From Hugenholtzia roseola DSM 9546 (GTDB lineage: Bacteria > Bacteroidota > Bacteroidia > Cytophagales > Bernardetiaceae), in NCBI RefSeq assembly GCF_000422585.1, contig NZ_KE383881.1, positions 170,973-234,972 of the forward strand: 64,000 bases of DNA, read 5' to 3'. The position numbers and the translations under genes were made by a program. Shown here piece by piece: positions 53,574 to 62,622 of this stretch; position 1 is the first letter of the stretch; each line of letters starts with the position of its first letter. The notes beneath the pieces are model-generated. The model was given only the letters and a program-made list of their open reading frames with translations, did no database searches and was not told where the DNA came from.

Positions 53574-54014
53574 TCAGTCATTTGTCTTGTTATCTATTCT
53601 GCTTTTGTTGATTTGAGTGGCAACATTAAGTTCAACATATACAAGTCCGCATATAATAGCTATTTCCCCTAAAAAATATGCCATCCCAAGAGTTGTAAGT
53701 TGATGGTGATAGAAAACCACAAGACTAATTGTCGAGATGCAATAAAGTAGGTTAGCAATACTAATACCCTTAATAAATATTATCCAGTTCGTTTTAATAA
53801 CAAAAAAACAAATCGTTGAATAAATAAAGAAACAAGCCGCAATAATAGAAAGGTAGGTCAATATTTTTTCAGGCATTCCAAAATATTCGTTCAAATTTCT
53901 CAATACCGCAAACAATAAAGATGCAGTAGTCAAAGCCCCAATACTGTCTATGAGGAACAGTTTTTTGGGGTTTGAGGATAATTGTTTTATAATCTTGCTT
54001 ACAGTATTTATCAT
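53574..54014 (-). CDS. Hypothetical four-span membrane protein
   Basis: 146 residues with about four hydrophobic segments (DSIGALTTASLLFAVL, ILTYLSIIAACFFIYST, WIIFIKGISIANLLYCISTISLVVFY, YFLGEIAIICGLVYVEL). No motifs of known transporters or toxins. It stands as a single gene between the bidirectional terminator and repeat A copy 5. Confidence 0.62.
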   Translation of the reverse strand: MINTVSKIIKQLSSNPKKLFLIDSIGALTTASLLFAVLRNLNEYFGMPEKILTYLSIIAACFFIYSTICFFVIKTNWIIFIKGISIANLLYCISTISLVVFYHHQLTTLGMAYFLGEIAIICGLVYVELNVATQINKSRIDNKTND

Positions 54015-54085
54015 ATAAATTACAAATTATAGTTTTGTCAAGCGTTTACAAGTCGTGTTAGGTGTTTGCGCCGTCTTCTAATATA

Positions 54086-54219
54086 GCTGGCAACGGAAAA
54101 ATGTTTGCGAAGGGCGGGATTTAATAGCACTTTCTTTGCCCTACGCACAAAGTTTATAGAAAGTACAAAAGCCTAAATTACACACCTTAGTCAACTTTTT
54201 AGCAAACATAATGTTGGCT
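54086..54219 (-). repeat. Palindromic repeat family A, copy 5 (near-complete)
   Basis: Minus strand: AGCCAAC, ATTAT, GTTTGCTA ... TCGCAAAC, ATTTTTCC, GTTGCCA. Starts 7 nt after the stop of the restriction endonuclease gene. Confidence 0.85.
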
Positions 54220-54225
54220 GATGTT

Positions 54226-54993
54226 TTATTTGTCCTGTATCTCAAATTTCGCACTTTTCAGAAGTTCTATGCTATTGTAGTTGTTTTCGTCTGCAAAACC
54301 GAACTCCCACAAAGAATAAACGTCTTTCCGTTTTTCAAAGAAAAGTATGTTTACCTTTTTCTTGGTGTGAATTTGCCACTGACGAAATGGATAATACAAC
54401 TGCCTGATAATTGTGTTTTTAGTTGCCGAATTTTTGGCTTCTATCAAAACGATTTGATTTCTACCTTCATAACCCGCATCAACTTCTGTTTGCACACTTT
54501 CAGTTATGATAAGTTGCTTATGCTGTCCTGCATAAAACTCAAATTTTGGCGTATATTTTCTGCCCCGAATAGTCAAAACCAAACTTTCATCTTCCAAAAA
54601 ACTACGCACCAAACTTGACGCATACGCAAAATCTAAGTGTTGCATTTCAGAGTTTCCGATTTGCGAAGTTTCTAACTCAAAATCAAGTTTGGACTTGTAA
54701 ATACTTGCTTGTGTAGTTATTTCGGGAACATCAATATAGCCTTCCCCTTGCAAAATACTGTAAATACCATTTTTGATAGGCAAAATAAACAAGTTATTAT
54801 CCACAAAAACCTGCGGTCTGCTCTCTCTTGTATCCTGTTTACACAAAACACGAACTTCTCTTTCGGTGGTGCTTGTAAAATGTGCAGTCGCTTTTTTGAT
54901 TTGTTCGGCTGTCAATGTAAGCGGACTCTGCGAAAAATCGTGTTCGTGAATTTTGTATGTATCAAAAATTGATTGCCAAGGTTTGTGGTTCAT
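54226..54993 (-). CDS. Type II restriction endonuclease, PD-(D/E)XK type
   Basis: 255 residues. The nuclease motif is VDAGYEGRNQIVLIEAKNS (Asp, Glu-Ala-Lys) in the second half. Its start overlaps the Dam-type methylase gene by 32 nt, and the two are cotranscribed, as expected for a restriction-modification pair; the target site is unknown but should match the methylase. Protein similarity beyond the motif was not tested. Confidence 0.85.
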   Translation of the reverse strand: MNHKPWQSIFDTYKIHEHDFSQSPLTLTAEQIKKATAHFTSTTEREVRVLCKQDTRESRPQVFVDNNLFILPIKNGIYSILQGEGYIDVPEITTQASIYKSKLDFELETSQIGNSEMQHLDFAYASSLVRSFLEDESLVLTIRGRKYTPKFEFYAGQHKQLIITESVQTEVDAGYEGRNQIVLIEAKNSATKNTIIRQLYYPFRQWQIHTKKKVNILFFEKRKDVYSLWEFGFADENNYNSIELLKSAKFEIQDK

Positions 54994-55906
54994 ATTGATA
55001 GTTCGTAATTAAAAGTTCGTTGATTTTACCACGTTTTTCGCCATTGCAATTTACTGCTCTACTTGCCGAAACCCTAAAAATATTGTAGCCCGAAAATGCT
55101 CTTTCAAAAAAGTCATCTTCGGGGTTTTCGTTCTTGGGGTCTGAATTGGAAAGCATTAGTTTTGCTCCTTTTTCTTTATCTAATTTTTGAAAAAATTGAG
55201 CTAATTGTAGTTGCTCTTTGTCCTTAAATTCCGCCCCTGTGTAAGTCGTAAAACTTGCCGTTTGGCTGATAGGTCTGTAAGGCGGGTCAAAGTAAACAAA
55301 AGTATTTTCAGTTACTTTATCAAAACAACTTGTATAGTTAGCCTGTTGAATTTCAACGTTTTGTAATACTTTTGAAACTGCCAAAATATTAGGCTCGTCA
55401 AAAATCATTGCGGTTTTGTACTTGCCATAAGGCACATTAAACTCGCCTTTTGAGTTAAGACGAAAAAGTCCGTTAAAGCAAGTTTTATTCAAGAAAATAA
55501 ATTGTGCTGCTCTTGAAATCCAATTATCAGATAACTTTTTATAATTTATCTCAAAGCGTTGCAAGTTAAAATGCTTACGCACTGCCAAAAATAAATCATT
55601 GCGTTTTTCTTGTTCGGTTTGGTCGTAATTTTTTTGATACTGTTCCAAAAAGTCAAGTAAATCGTTAGGGCTTTGTTGAATGACTTGGTAAGTCAAAACC
55701 AAATCTTTGTTTAAGTCTGATAAGTAAGCATTTTCAATTTTGTAATGTTGCGAAAGAGCAAAAAACAAAGCACCACCACCTAAAAAAGGCTCAACATAAT
55801 TTTTGATGATGCCTTTTCTAAGTTCATTGGGGTAATAATTTTCAAACTGTTCTAAAAGTTGATTTTTACCACCTACCCACTTTATAAATGGTCTTGCTTT
55901 TGTCAT
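54962..55906 (-). CDS. Dam-type DNA adenine methylase (D12 class)
   Basis: 314 residues from ATG 55904-55906; a TTG six codons upstream overlaps the -7 box TAACTTTG and is unlikely. N-terminal PFIKWVGGKNQLLEQF (motif X/I), central FLNKTCFNGLFRLNSKGEFNVPYG and catalytic FVYFDPPYRPIS are typical for D12 class methylases such as Dam or DpnM. Forms an operon with the downstream endonuclease. Confidence 0.93.
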   Translation of the reverse strand: MTKARPFIKWVGGKNQLLEQFENYYPNELRKGIIKNYVEPFLGGGALFFALSQHYKIENAYLSDLNKDLVLTYQVIQQSPNDLLDFLEQYQKNYDQTEQEKRNDLFLAVRKHFNLQRFEINYKKLSDNWISRAAQFIFLNKTCFNGLFRLNSKGEFNVPYGKYKTAMIFDEPNILAVSKVLQNVEIQQANYTSCFDKVTENTFVYFDPPYRPISQTASFTTYTGAEFKDKEQLQLAQFFQKLDKEKGAKLMLSNSDPKNENPEDDFFERAFSGYNIFRVSASRAVNCNGEKRGKINELLITNYQYEPQTLAINF

Positions 55907-55961
55907 ATTGTTTGTTTTTCGCAAAGTTACGATTTTTTCGGGTTTTCGTTCTCAATATATC

Positions 55962-56092
55962 AGCCAACGGAAAAATGTTTGCGAAGGGCGGGCTTAATAG
56001 CACTTCCCTTGCCCTACGCACAAAGTTTATAGAAAGTATAAAAGCCTAAATTATACACCTTAGTCAACTTTTTAGCAAACATAATGTTGGGC
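55962..56092 (-). repeat. Palindromic repeat family A, copy 6 (best attC-like copy)
   Basis: Minus strand, 131 nt: GCCCAAC, ATTAT, GTTTGCTA, 88-nt middle, TCGCAAAC, ATTTTTCC, GTTGGCT. The outer and inner boxes pair with unequal spacers (5 and 8 nt). It starts 30 nt after the HSDR_N-like gene. Confidence 0.87.
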
Positions 56093-56122
56093 ATAGTTTT
56101 TATTTTGTCGTCAATTAAAACA

Positions 56123-57196
56123 TTACGCCTGTGGTTTCCACTCTACTGTTTCCACTTTCAAGTTCAGATTTAGTCTGTCGGAAATCTCTTGCAAACGACT
56201 AATCTTGTTTTTAGTGTCGCTGTGTACCATCACAAAAACACCTTTTTTTACTTCATATTGTTGGTAATTGGCATTTTTTTGATTGTCTATTAACGGTAAT
56301 CCATTCAAAGTTAGTCCCAAAAGTTTAACTCTATCTATTCCTATTTTTTCTATTGTTTTTACAAATGTTTCACTTGCTTTCTTCTCATAAATACTCGTGT
56401 TATCTGTAAAAGTAACCTTTATCAAGGTTTTTGTTTTTTTAGTGTTGGTAAGACCTGTTTGACCTTCACTTGTTGCGATTTCTGCTTTACCAGTATCTTG
56501 CTGAGCTTTTATAGGCGTAGTAATATCAAAAAGTTCACTAATTTTGCCTTCTACAAAGTTCTCAATATCCGAAAAATCTATCAAGAAGTTAGGGTTTTCT
56601 GTATTTACCTTATCCCTTACAAATGAAGAAACTAACTTTACAAGGTCTTGCGAGGTTGGACAAACAGTAGTCCAAGTACTTTCCAAAAGCATGATTGTCT
56701 GAATACTACTCTCCAATTTTTCAATATTATCGTAAGAAATAGTAATCAGTTTCTTAATAGTATTGCCAAAATTAGTATCATCTTTCTCTAAATCCGCTAT
56801 CCAAACAACCCTTTCGCTTGGGTTTCTTTGAAATGTATTGAAAAGTAGCCACTTTATACCATTAGTCAAGATACCAAAAGAAATTCCCATATTATAGGAA
56901 TATCCTGCTAATTGGGATATAATTTTATCGTCTTTAAGTTCAACAGTTAGATTTTTTGCTTCAACGACTAAAACGTTCTTCTTCAATTTCAACAAAGTGT
57001 AATCAGGGATTTTACCCAAGTCGTTTGGTGCGTTGTGTCTTACAAAGTTAGGGTTTGCTGTATTCCAACCTAAAATATTCAATATAGGGTTGATTAACTG
57101 CTCTCTAACAGCAATTTCGTTTGTTGCATAGTACGACCTAAATTCTGTCGCTAATTGCAATATTTCACTGAGTTTTTTTTCTAACTGTTGTTGCAT
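56123..57196 (-). CDS. HSDR_N-like restriction endonuclease domain protein
   Basis: 357 residues. The N-terminal ~170 match type I R subunit N-terminal nuclease domains: INPILNILGW, KIPDYTLL (Asp), VVEAKN (Glu-x-Lys) and QLAGYSYNMGISFGILTNGIKWLLFN. The middle is a Ser/Thr/Gln-rich linker; the last ~90 residues (IKVTFTDNTSIYEKKASETFVKTIEKIG) look like a separate alpha/beta domain. No helicase. Possibly a standalone defence nuclease; not partnered with the HsdM-HsdS fusion, which is 30 kb away. Confidence 0.82.
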   Translation of the reverse strand: MQQQLEKKLSEILQLATEFRSYYATNEIAVREQLINPILNILGWNTANPNFVRHNAPNDLGKIPDYTLLKLKKNVLVVEAKNLTVELKDDKIISQLAGYSYNMGISFGILTNGIKWLLFNTFQRNPSERVVWIADLEKDDTNFGNTIKKLITISYDNIEKLESSIQTIMLLESTWTTVCPTSQDLVKLVSSFVRDKVNTENPNFLIDFSDIENFVEGKISELFDITTPIKAQQDTGKAEIATSEGQTGLTNTKKTKTLIKVTFTDNTSIYEKKASETFVKTIEKIGIDRVKLLGLTLNGLPLIDNQKNANYQQYEVKKGVFVMVHSDTKNKISRLQEISDRLNLNLKVETVEWKPQA

Positions 57197-57249
57197 TATG
57201 CAATTTTTTGGTTTATATTTTTCATTCTTAAAATGTCAGCCAACATGCA

Positions 57250-57450
57250 ACTACACGAACTTCAATTCGCATTTTTTTAGCTCATCATAGTACCCAAAGG
57301 ACTTTTCACCCCTCGATAGTACGATTTACAAAGGCAGTTTTGGCAGTCGCAAGTTACACCTTTTTCCAAAAGGGCGCAAGTTTTTTTTACTTTTTTGTTG
57401 TCAAAACCTATAAGGCTATTAGTAGGTAAGTAGTTTTCTATTTGTATGAA
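57250..57450 (-). repeat. Dispersed repeat family C, copy 3
   Basis: Shares ACTTCAATTCGC, GTACCCAAAGGACTTT, CGATAGTACGATT, GTCGCAAGTTACACC and GGGCGCAAG with the copies at 28320 and 34267; a degenerate Rpn leader follows on its right side. It is the right border of the second accessory block. Confidence 0.8.
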
Positions 57451-57572
57451 AATGCAAAAAAGAAGAAAGCAAAATAGAGCTTACGAACAAGGCTTGTTAG
57501 ATAGATTTAGCCTGCACTAGGCAGTCTATTTTACAAGTTATTCATAAACTCTATCATTTAGATTGGTTTGAA

Positions 57573-58010
57573 TCAGCCTTTTTGTGCCAATTCTTCTTCT
57601 CTAAACCATGCCTTTGCGTCGGGAATGTTGCCAAAGATGCGCATATAAAAACCCATCTTCACCATAGCTGGGTTTGCAGCCAAATCTTCTGCCGAAAGTT
57701 GCGTAAAAATATCTGAACTCATAATAAAACCTGCATAACGCAGTCCCATTTGCACACAGGCAGGTATCCATTCGGTAGCAAAGTATTCGTTTGCCCCATC
57801 AAAAGGACCTTCAAACTGACGCGCATCGGAAATCCAATACTTGATTTTGAGGTCTTTCATATAGGTTAGAAGTGCTTTATGCGATTGGATAAGTTCCTCA
57901 GTAGTGGCATAACCAGACCACTCCCCCTGCAATGCCTCAATTTCGGGCAAATGGTAGAGTTTTAAAAAAGGCTTGCCTACGGTGTCGTTGAAAGTTTGTA
58001 AGTGTTTCAT
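57573..58010 (-). CDS. SpoIIAA-like / STAS-related hypothetical protein
   Basis: 145 residues from the ATG at 58008-58010 (MKHLQTFND); 26 upstream codons are spacer. The pattern EGEWSGYATTEELIQSHKALLTYMKDLKIKYWISDARQFEGPF resembles the short STAS/SpoIIAA-like proteins that are abundant in Bacteroidota, binding role unknown. A Phe/Trp-rich C-terminus FGNIPDAKAWF follows. Confidence 0.55.
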   Translation of the reverse strand: MKHLQTFNDTVGKPFLKLYHLPEIEALQGEWSGYATTEELIQSHKALLTYMKDLKIKYWISDARQFEGPFDGANEYFATEWIPACVQMGLRYAGFIMSSDIFTQLSAEDLAANPAMVKMGFYMRIFGNIPDAKAWFREEELAQKG

Positions 58011-58133
58011 GGTAAAAAGGGGATTTTCGTTTCGTGAGAGGCTATTATTCGTATGTAAAAACAAACATACAAAAATTTTGTTTTTCATACAAGTTAAGAA
58101 ATGCCTTTTTTCTTACTCCCTTGCTTTTTGTGC

Positions 58134-58883
58134 TTACTTTTCAAAAATGGTAATAAGGCGCGTAGAGGTTTGGGGTTCGAAGGGCGCATTAAGGTCGTAC
58201 TCGCCCAAAAGGTGGGTGCATTTCCAAGGCTCTCCTATCCATTTTTTCATTTCCTCGACGGTAAAGAAATACTGCCTTTCACTATCTTGCAACCTTTGTG
58301 TTTCGCCTTCGGGGTTGGTAAAAAAATAGGAATATTGCGTGTGGCGCATCTGATTTTCAAGCCTCCACTGCCGCTCTATTTTTATCTTCCCACTGCTATC
58401 TTCTGCCTGATAAGTTGCGGTTTGCGTTTTAGAATAACGTAAAAAATTAGCTTGGTCTATGACTATCATCTTTTGACTTCGCGCTTTTAGCCACTCAAAA
58501 AAATGCTGCTGTCGCTCCTTTGTGAGCAAATAATTAACGGTACTCCATAAACAGATAGCCACTTGGTAGTCGGTTTCGAGTTGCATCTGACCAAAATCGG
58601 CTTCTATGGTAGGCAAATCGGGTGCTTTTTGTTTTAAAATTTGTAAGGCTTTGGTAGAAATATCCAAAACTGTTACCTGATACCCTGCTGCCCACAAGGG
58701 CAGAGCCTGCATGCCAACGCCGCCACCCAAGTCGATGAGGCTGCCTACTTCTTGTGGCTCGCCTAATAGCTCTTTGAGAAATTGAACCTGCTTATCGGGA
58801 ATATGAGGCGAATCCTGAAAGAGTGCCTTGCGCCAAAGTGCGTAGAGGTCGGCGCGGTCGGTGTAAATAAGGTTTTTTTTCAT
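58134..58883 (-). CDS. Class I SAM-dependent methyltransferase
   Basis: 249 residues; SAM-binding motif SLIDLGGGVGMQALPLWAAGYQVTVLDIS near residue 43, then TIEADFGQMQLETDYQVAICLWSTVNYLLT. Type 11-like fold, substrate unknown. Single gene. Confidence 0.88.
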   Translation of the reverse strand: MKKNLIYTDRADLYALWRKALFQDSPHIPDKQVQFLKELLGEPQEVGSLIDLGGGVGMQALPLWAAGYQVTVLDISTKALQILKQKAPDLPTIEADFGQMQLETDYQVAICLWSTVNYLLTKERQQHFFEWLKARSQKMIVIDQANFLRYSKTQTATYQAEDSSGKIKIERQWRLENQMRHTQYSYFFTNPEGETQRLQDSERQYFFTVEEMKKWIGEPWKCTHLLGEYDLNAPFEPQTSTRLITIFEK

Positions 58884-58988
58884 AAAAAAGTAGATAATAT
58901 TTTGTGTTTGTATCTTAACTTAATAGTTGCCCAGTCAGATTTCTATCTTTGGTATTAGGAAAAGAAACAAGCCATCAAGTAGTTTGTA

Positions 58989-59018
58989 GGCGCGAAGCTC
59001 TAACTTCGCGCCATTTTT
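58989..59018. terminator. Hairpin between tricorn-like gene and methyltransferase gene
   Basis: Perfect 9-bp GGCGCGAAG / CTTCGCGCC with a 6-nt loop; followed on plus by ATTTTTG. Similar in style to the GGGACAA hairpins at 5781 and 48900. Confidence 0.55.
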
Positions 59019-59110
59019 GCCTGCAAAATAGGGCATCGGGCTTGTATATTGCTTTGCTTTTCAAGCACTTACAAAAATACCAAACCTATTTTACAGCTGA
59101 TTTACAAACC

Positions 59111-62100
59111 CTATTTCTTAACCTGCTTCAAAAGCTCTTCTACGGCACGTTCTAATTGTGCATCTTTGCCTTCGTAGGTAGGTTTAGGCAGGTTTTTGAC
59201 CTGAATGTCGGGTATCAATTCCGTATTTTCCATATACTTGCCATCTTTGCGCACCATACCTACCTGCGGAATACCGAAATAGAGGGTAGGGTCGAGCAAA
59301 GTTTCCCACCAAACGGCTGTGCCAGTACCTGCAACAGGCATGCCAATCAGTTTGCCTACGCCTAAGTGTTGATACACGTAAGGGAAAATATTAGCATCAG
59401 AATAGTTGCCTTCGCTTATCAAGACGACAGAGGGACGCTCCCACTTATTCATCGGCTCTACGCCCACTTTTTCTTCGCGTGGTATGATGTCAAAATACTT
59501 TTGTCCTGCCAAAAAGGTAGCCAAATCGTCGTGCAGCCAGCCGCCGCCATTGAAGCGTGTATCTACGATAAGAGCCGCTTTGTCGGCATGTTTGCCTAAG
59601 GTTTTGGAATAAACTTCGCGGTAGCTTTCGCTATCCATGCCACGCACATGAACGTAACCTACCTTGCCCATAGAAAGACGCGCAACTTGGGCTTCACAAT
59701 TTTTTACCCATCGCTGATAGCGCAATTCGCTTTCCGCGCCTTGTGAAATAGGCTTGACTACAATCTGGCGAGAAGCACCTGTTTTGCTTTCCAGAATCGT
59801 AACCAAGACGCGCTGCCCCGCTTTTCTATTGAGCAGTTCATAGTAGTTGCGCGAAGGCACAAGCTCGATGCCGTCTATGTGGGTAATGACATCGCCACTT
59901 TGAGGCGGATTTTCGGCATAGGTAAAAGGGCTTTTTTCTATGATTTCTACAATCTTCAAACCTTTTTCGCCTTTTTTGCCCCAATTTGGGTCGGTGAAAA
60001 TGCCCAAAGAAGCCGTTTGGTCGCTTGCAGGGTCGTAGGCGCGATAGCCACTTCCTGTGTGTGAGGCGTTGAGTTCGCCTAAAAGTTCGCTCGCCATTTC
60101 TGCAAAATCATAGTTGTTATTGATATGTGGCAAAAACTTGGCGTATTCTTTTTTGTAGAAATCCCAATCTACGCCATGCAAATCGCTCACATAAAACTTA
60201 TCACGTGCCTGCCTCCAAAGGTGTTCGAACATATATTCGCGTTCCTTTTCTGCACGAAGGTTCATTTCTACACGAAACGTAATCGGCTTGGGCGCAAGAG
60301 TCGTGAGGTCTATTTTTTGTAAATTTCCGTCCGCCAATACGAAAAGGTGCTGCCCTTCTTTGTCCATTTCCATAGCTGCCGCATTTGCACCTAATTTAAG
60401 CACCAACTTGGTTTCATTTTCTATCAAATCTTGCAACCAGAGGTCAAGTCCGCCCTCAAAGGCAGCCAAATAGTAGAGTTTTGTGCCTTCGGGATTGAGC
60501 CAAAAGTCGCCCATGCGAGAGGCATGACGGGTGAGGCGTTTGAGGCGTTCAGGCGCATTTAGGGTATCGAGCGAGAGCAGTTGTGGCTTCTCTTCTTCGG
60601 CTTTTGGATTATCCTTTTTGTCGCCTTTCTTATTCGTTTCTTGGGCAGCCGCTTTTTTATCGGCTTCTTCCTTCTCTTTTTCGTCTTTGCTTTCTTTCCA
60701 AAGTGCGTATTCGTCCTTATTCAGACTTGCCTTTTTCCAAGCCGCTTCTGTGAAATAGAGTGCAAAAACATCATATTCTGACCCCCAACTGCCATGTGAG
60801 CGATACCCTTCCCTATCGGTGAGCCAATACATGGCTTCCCCTTTGATGCCCCAACGCGCAAAGGCGTTGTTGTAGCCGCTTTGGGTGAGATTGAAAATAG
60901 GGGCGTTTGCTTCTGCCTTTACAAGCCCTATTTGGGTGATGACCCAGCGCGTATTGGGGTCGTATCCTACCAAAAACCACTGACTATCGGGTGACCAAGC
61001 ATAGAATTGGTCGCCGTCGGAATAGGAATAGGAAAGTTTGTCGGTAATGGTGCGAATTGTTTTGCTTTTCAGATTGAGTACCCTTAATTTTTTCCTATCC
61101 TCGATAAAGGCTACTTCTTTGCCGTCGGGCGAATAACGGGCTTCGAAGGTTTCCTGTGGTGTTTCTACCAAAGGCGTTTCTTTTAGCAAAGTGGCGGCAT
61201 AGAAATATTTTTCCTTTTCAGATACGATTTCCACTTCATACAAATTCCAACTTTTATTTCTTTCCCCTGCAAAGAGCAATTTTTTGCCATCGGGAGAAAA
61301 ACTGATGCTGCGCTCCTGTTCGGGCGTGTCGGTGATGCGCTTGCTCATCTTGCCTTCTACCGAAGTTACGAAAACTTCGCCTCTAACAACAAAAGCCACT
61401 TCTTTGCCATTGGGCGAAACGGCAAATTCGGTAGCTCCGCTGGTAAGGGTTTTGATTTGGCGTTCATTGTATAAATTGTCGGTATAAAGTTCGATGGCTA
61501 CCTTTTTTGCTGCCTGATTCGGAAGTTGGGTATAAATTTCACCATCATAACCATAACAGAGCATTTCGCTATCGGCAATGGTAAGAAAACGGATAGGGTG
61601 CTTTTCGTTCTGACTTATCTGAACGGCTGCCCCTTGCGGATTTTGGCTATCCATTTTCCAAATATTGAACGAACCGCTGCGCTCACTTAGAAAATAAAGG
61701 GTTTTGCCATCTGCCCCCCAAACGCCTTCGCGGTCTTCGGCGGCATGGTCGGTGAGTTGGGTATGAAGCTCGGTTTCGAGGTCGTATAACCAAAGGTCGC
61801 GCGTTACGGAAGAGGTATGATGCTTGCGCCACTTATTTTCGTATCCTTTTGCATCATAATACAAAATCTTTTTCCCACTTTTATCCAAACGCGCCATTTC
61901 CATCGTATGAGGCACTACCAATTCTGGCTGCCCTCCCTCGATACTTACGCGATAGAGTTGGTGGAAAAGGCGTGAGGGGAAATTGACATCAGTAGCAATA
62001 GGCGTGCGACTTGAAGTAAAGTATAAATATTTGCCATCGGGCGAAAAGCAAACAGGCATATCGCTTGCCGAATGAAAGGTAAGGCGTTTGGGCATGCCGC

Positions 62101-62437
62101 CTTCTGCCGCAAGCAGAAAGACATCGAAATTGCCAAATCTATCAGAGGCGAAGGCAAGCATTTTGCTATCGGCAGACCAAATCGCTTGAAAATCATATCC
62201 AGCATGGCTTGTCAGCATTTCCGCCTTGCCGCCTTCGCTTCCTACCTTAAAAAGATTGCCTTGATAATTGAAAACAATCGTCTTGCTATCGGGTGAAATA
62301 GCAGGGTAGCGAAGCCAAAGTGGAGCTGTGTCGGGGCTTTGGGCAAACGCCGCCGTCAGCGGTAAAAAGCCCAAAACAAAATGAAAGATAAGCGATTGAA
62401 GCTCGCCTATTCCTAACTTGCGTTTTTGATAAGACAT
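59111..62437 (-). CDS. S41 family peptidase, tricorn-like
   Basis: 1108 residues, signal peptide (FHFVLGFLPLTAAFA). The N-terminal ~600 residues are TolB/WD-like beta-propeller repeats (FSPDGKYLYFTSSR, WSADSKMLAFASDRFG, FSPDGKKLLFAG), interrupted by a Lys/Glu-rich linker near residue 590-630. Then come a PDZ domain (~820-900, VVEIIEKSP..GDVITHIDGI) and the S41 protease: VDTRFNGGGWLHDD near residue 955 and the nucleophile in GNYSDANIFPY near 1010. The architecture is that of bacterial tricorn protease homologues, peptide degradation in the periplasm. Single gene. Confidence 0.92.
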   Translation of the reverse strand: MSYQKRKLGIGELQSLIFHFVLGFLPLTAAFAQSPDTAPLWLRYPAISPDSKTIVFNYQGNLFKVGSEGGKAEMLTSHAGYDFQAIWSADSKMLAFASDRFGNFDVFLLAAEGGMPKRLTFHSASDMPVCFSPDGKYLYFTSSRTPIATDVNFPSRLFHQLYRVSIEGGQPELVVPHTMEMARLDKSGKKILYYDAKGYENKWRKHHTSSVTRDLWLYDLETELHTQLTDHAAEDREGVWGADGKTLYFLSERSGSFNIWKMDSQNPQGAAVQISQNEKHPIRFLTIADSEMLCYGYDGEIYTQLPNQAAKKVAIELYTDNLYNERQIKTLTSGATEFAVSPNGKEVAFVVRGEVFVTSVEGKMSKRITDTPEQERSISFSPDGKKLLFAGERNKSWNLYEVEIVSEKEKYFYAATLLKETPLVETPQETFEARYSPDGKEVAFIEDRKKLRVLNLKSKTIRTITDKLSYSYSDGDQFYAWSPDSQWFLVGYDPNTRWVITQIGLVKAEANAPIFNLTQSGYNNAFARWGIKGEAMYWLTDREGYRSHGSWGSEYDVFALYFTEAAWKKASLNKDEYALWKESKDEKEKEEADKKAAAQETNKKGDKKDNPKAEEEKPQLLSLDTLNAPERLKRLTRHASRMGDFWLNPEGTKLYYLAAFEGGLDLWLQDLIENETKLVLKLGANAAAMEMDKEGQHLFVLADGNLQKIDLTTLAPKPITFRVEMNLRAEKEREYMFEHLWRQARDKFYVSDLHGVDWDFYKKEYAKFLPHINNNYDFAEMASELLGELNASHTGSGYRAYDPASDQTASLGIFTDPNWGKKGEKGLKIVEIIEKSPFTYAENPPQSGDVITHIDGIELVPSRNYYELLNRKAGQRVLVTILESKTGASRQIVVKPISQGAESELRYQRWVKNCEAQVARLSMGKVGYVHVRGMDSESYREVYSKTLGKHADKAALIVDTRFNGGGWLHDDLATFLAGQKYFDIIPREEKVGVEPMNKWERPSVVLISEGNYSDANIFPYVYQHLGVGKLIGMPVAGTGTAVWWETLLDPTLYFGIPQVGMVRKDGKYMENTELIPDIQVKNLPKPTYEGKDAQLERAVEELLKQVKK

Positions 62438-62622
62438 AAATGTTTTGATATTTTGAAAAAAACAAGAAGTATTAGGGGTGGATATAAAAGCCGCCTTGGG
62501 TGCAACCCTGCGGGGTGTTTGGTAGGAATATTAGATTTTGTAAAAATCATTTTTAGATTTTTAGCAAAATAAAATTTGGCTTAAACCATTCCTACAAGAA
62601 GAAAAAAGGATTATTGCCATTT

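Noticed and set aside
55904..55924. Longer start of the Dam-type methylase at TTG 55924
   Set aside because: The TTG is part of the -7 box TAACTTTG, so it would be upstream of or at the transcript start.
26354..56092. Calling the accessory blocks a true integron
   Set aside because: No tyrosine recombinase with an IntI-type domain and no attI site is in the window. Several copies have lost one end. I therefore report attC-like/CALIN-like repeats only as a hypothesis.
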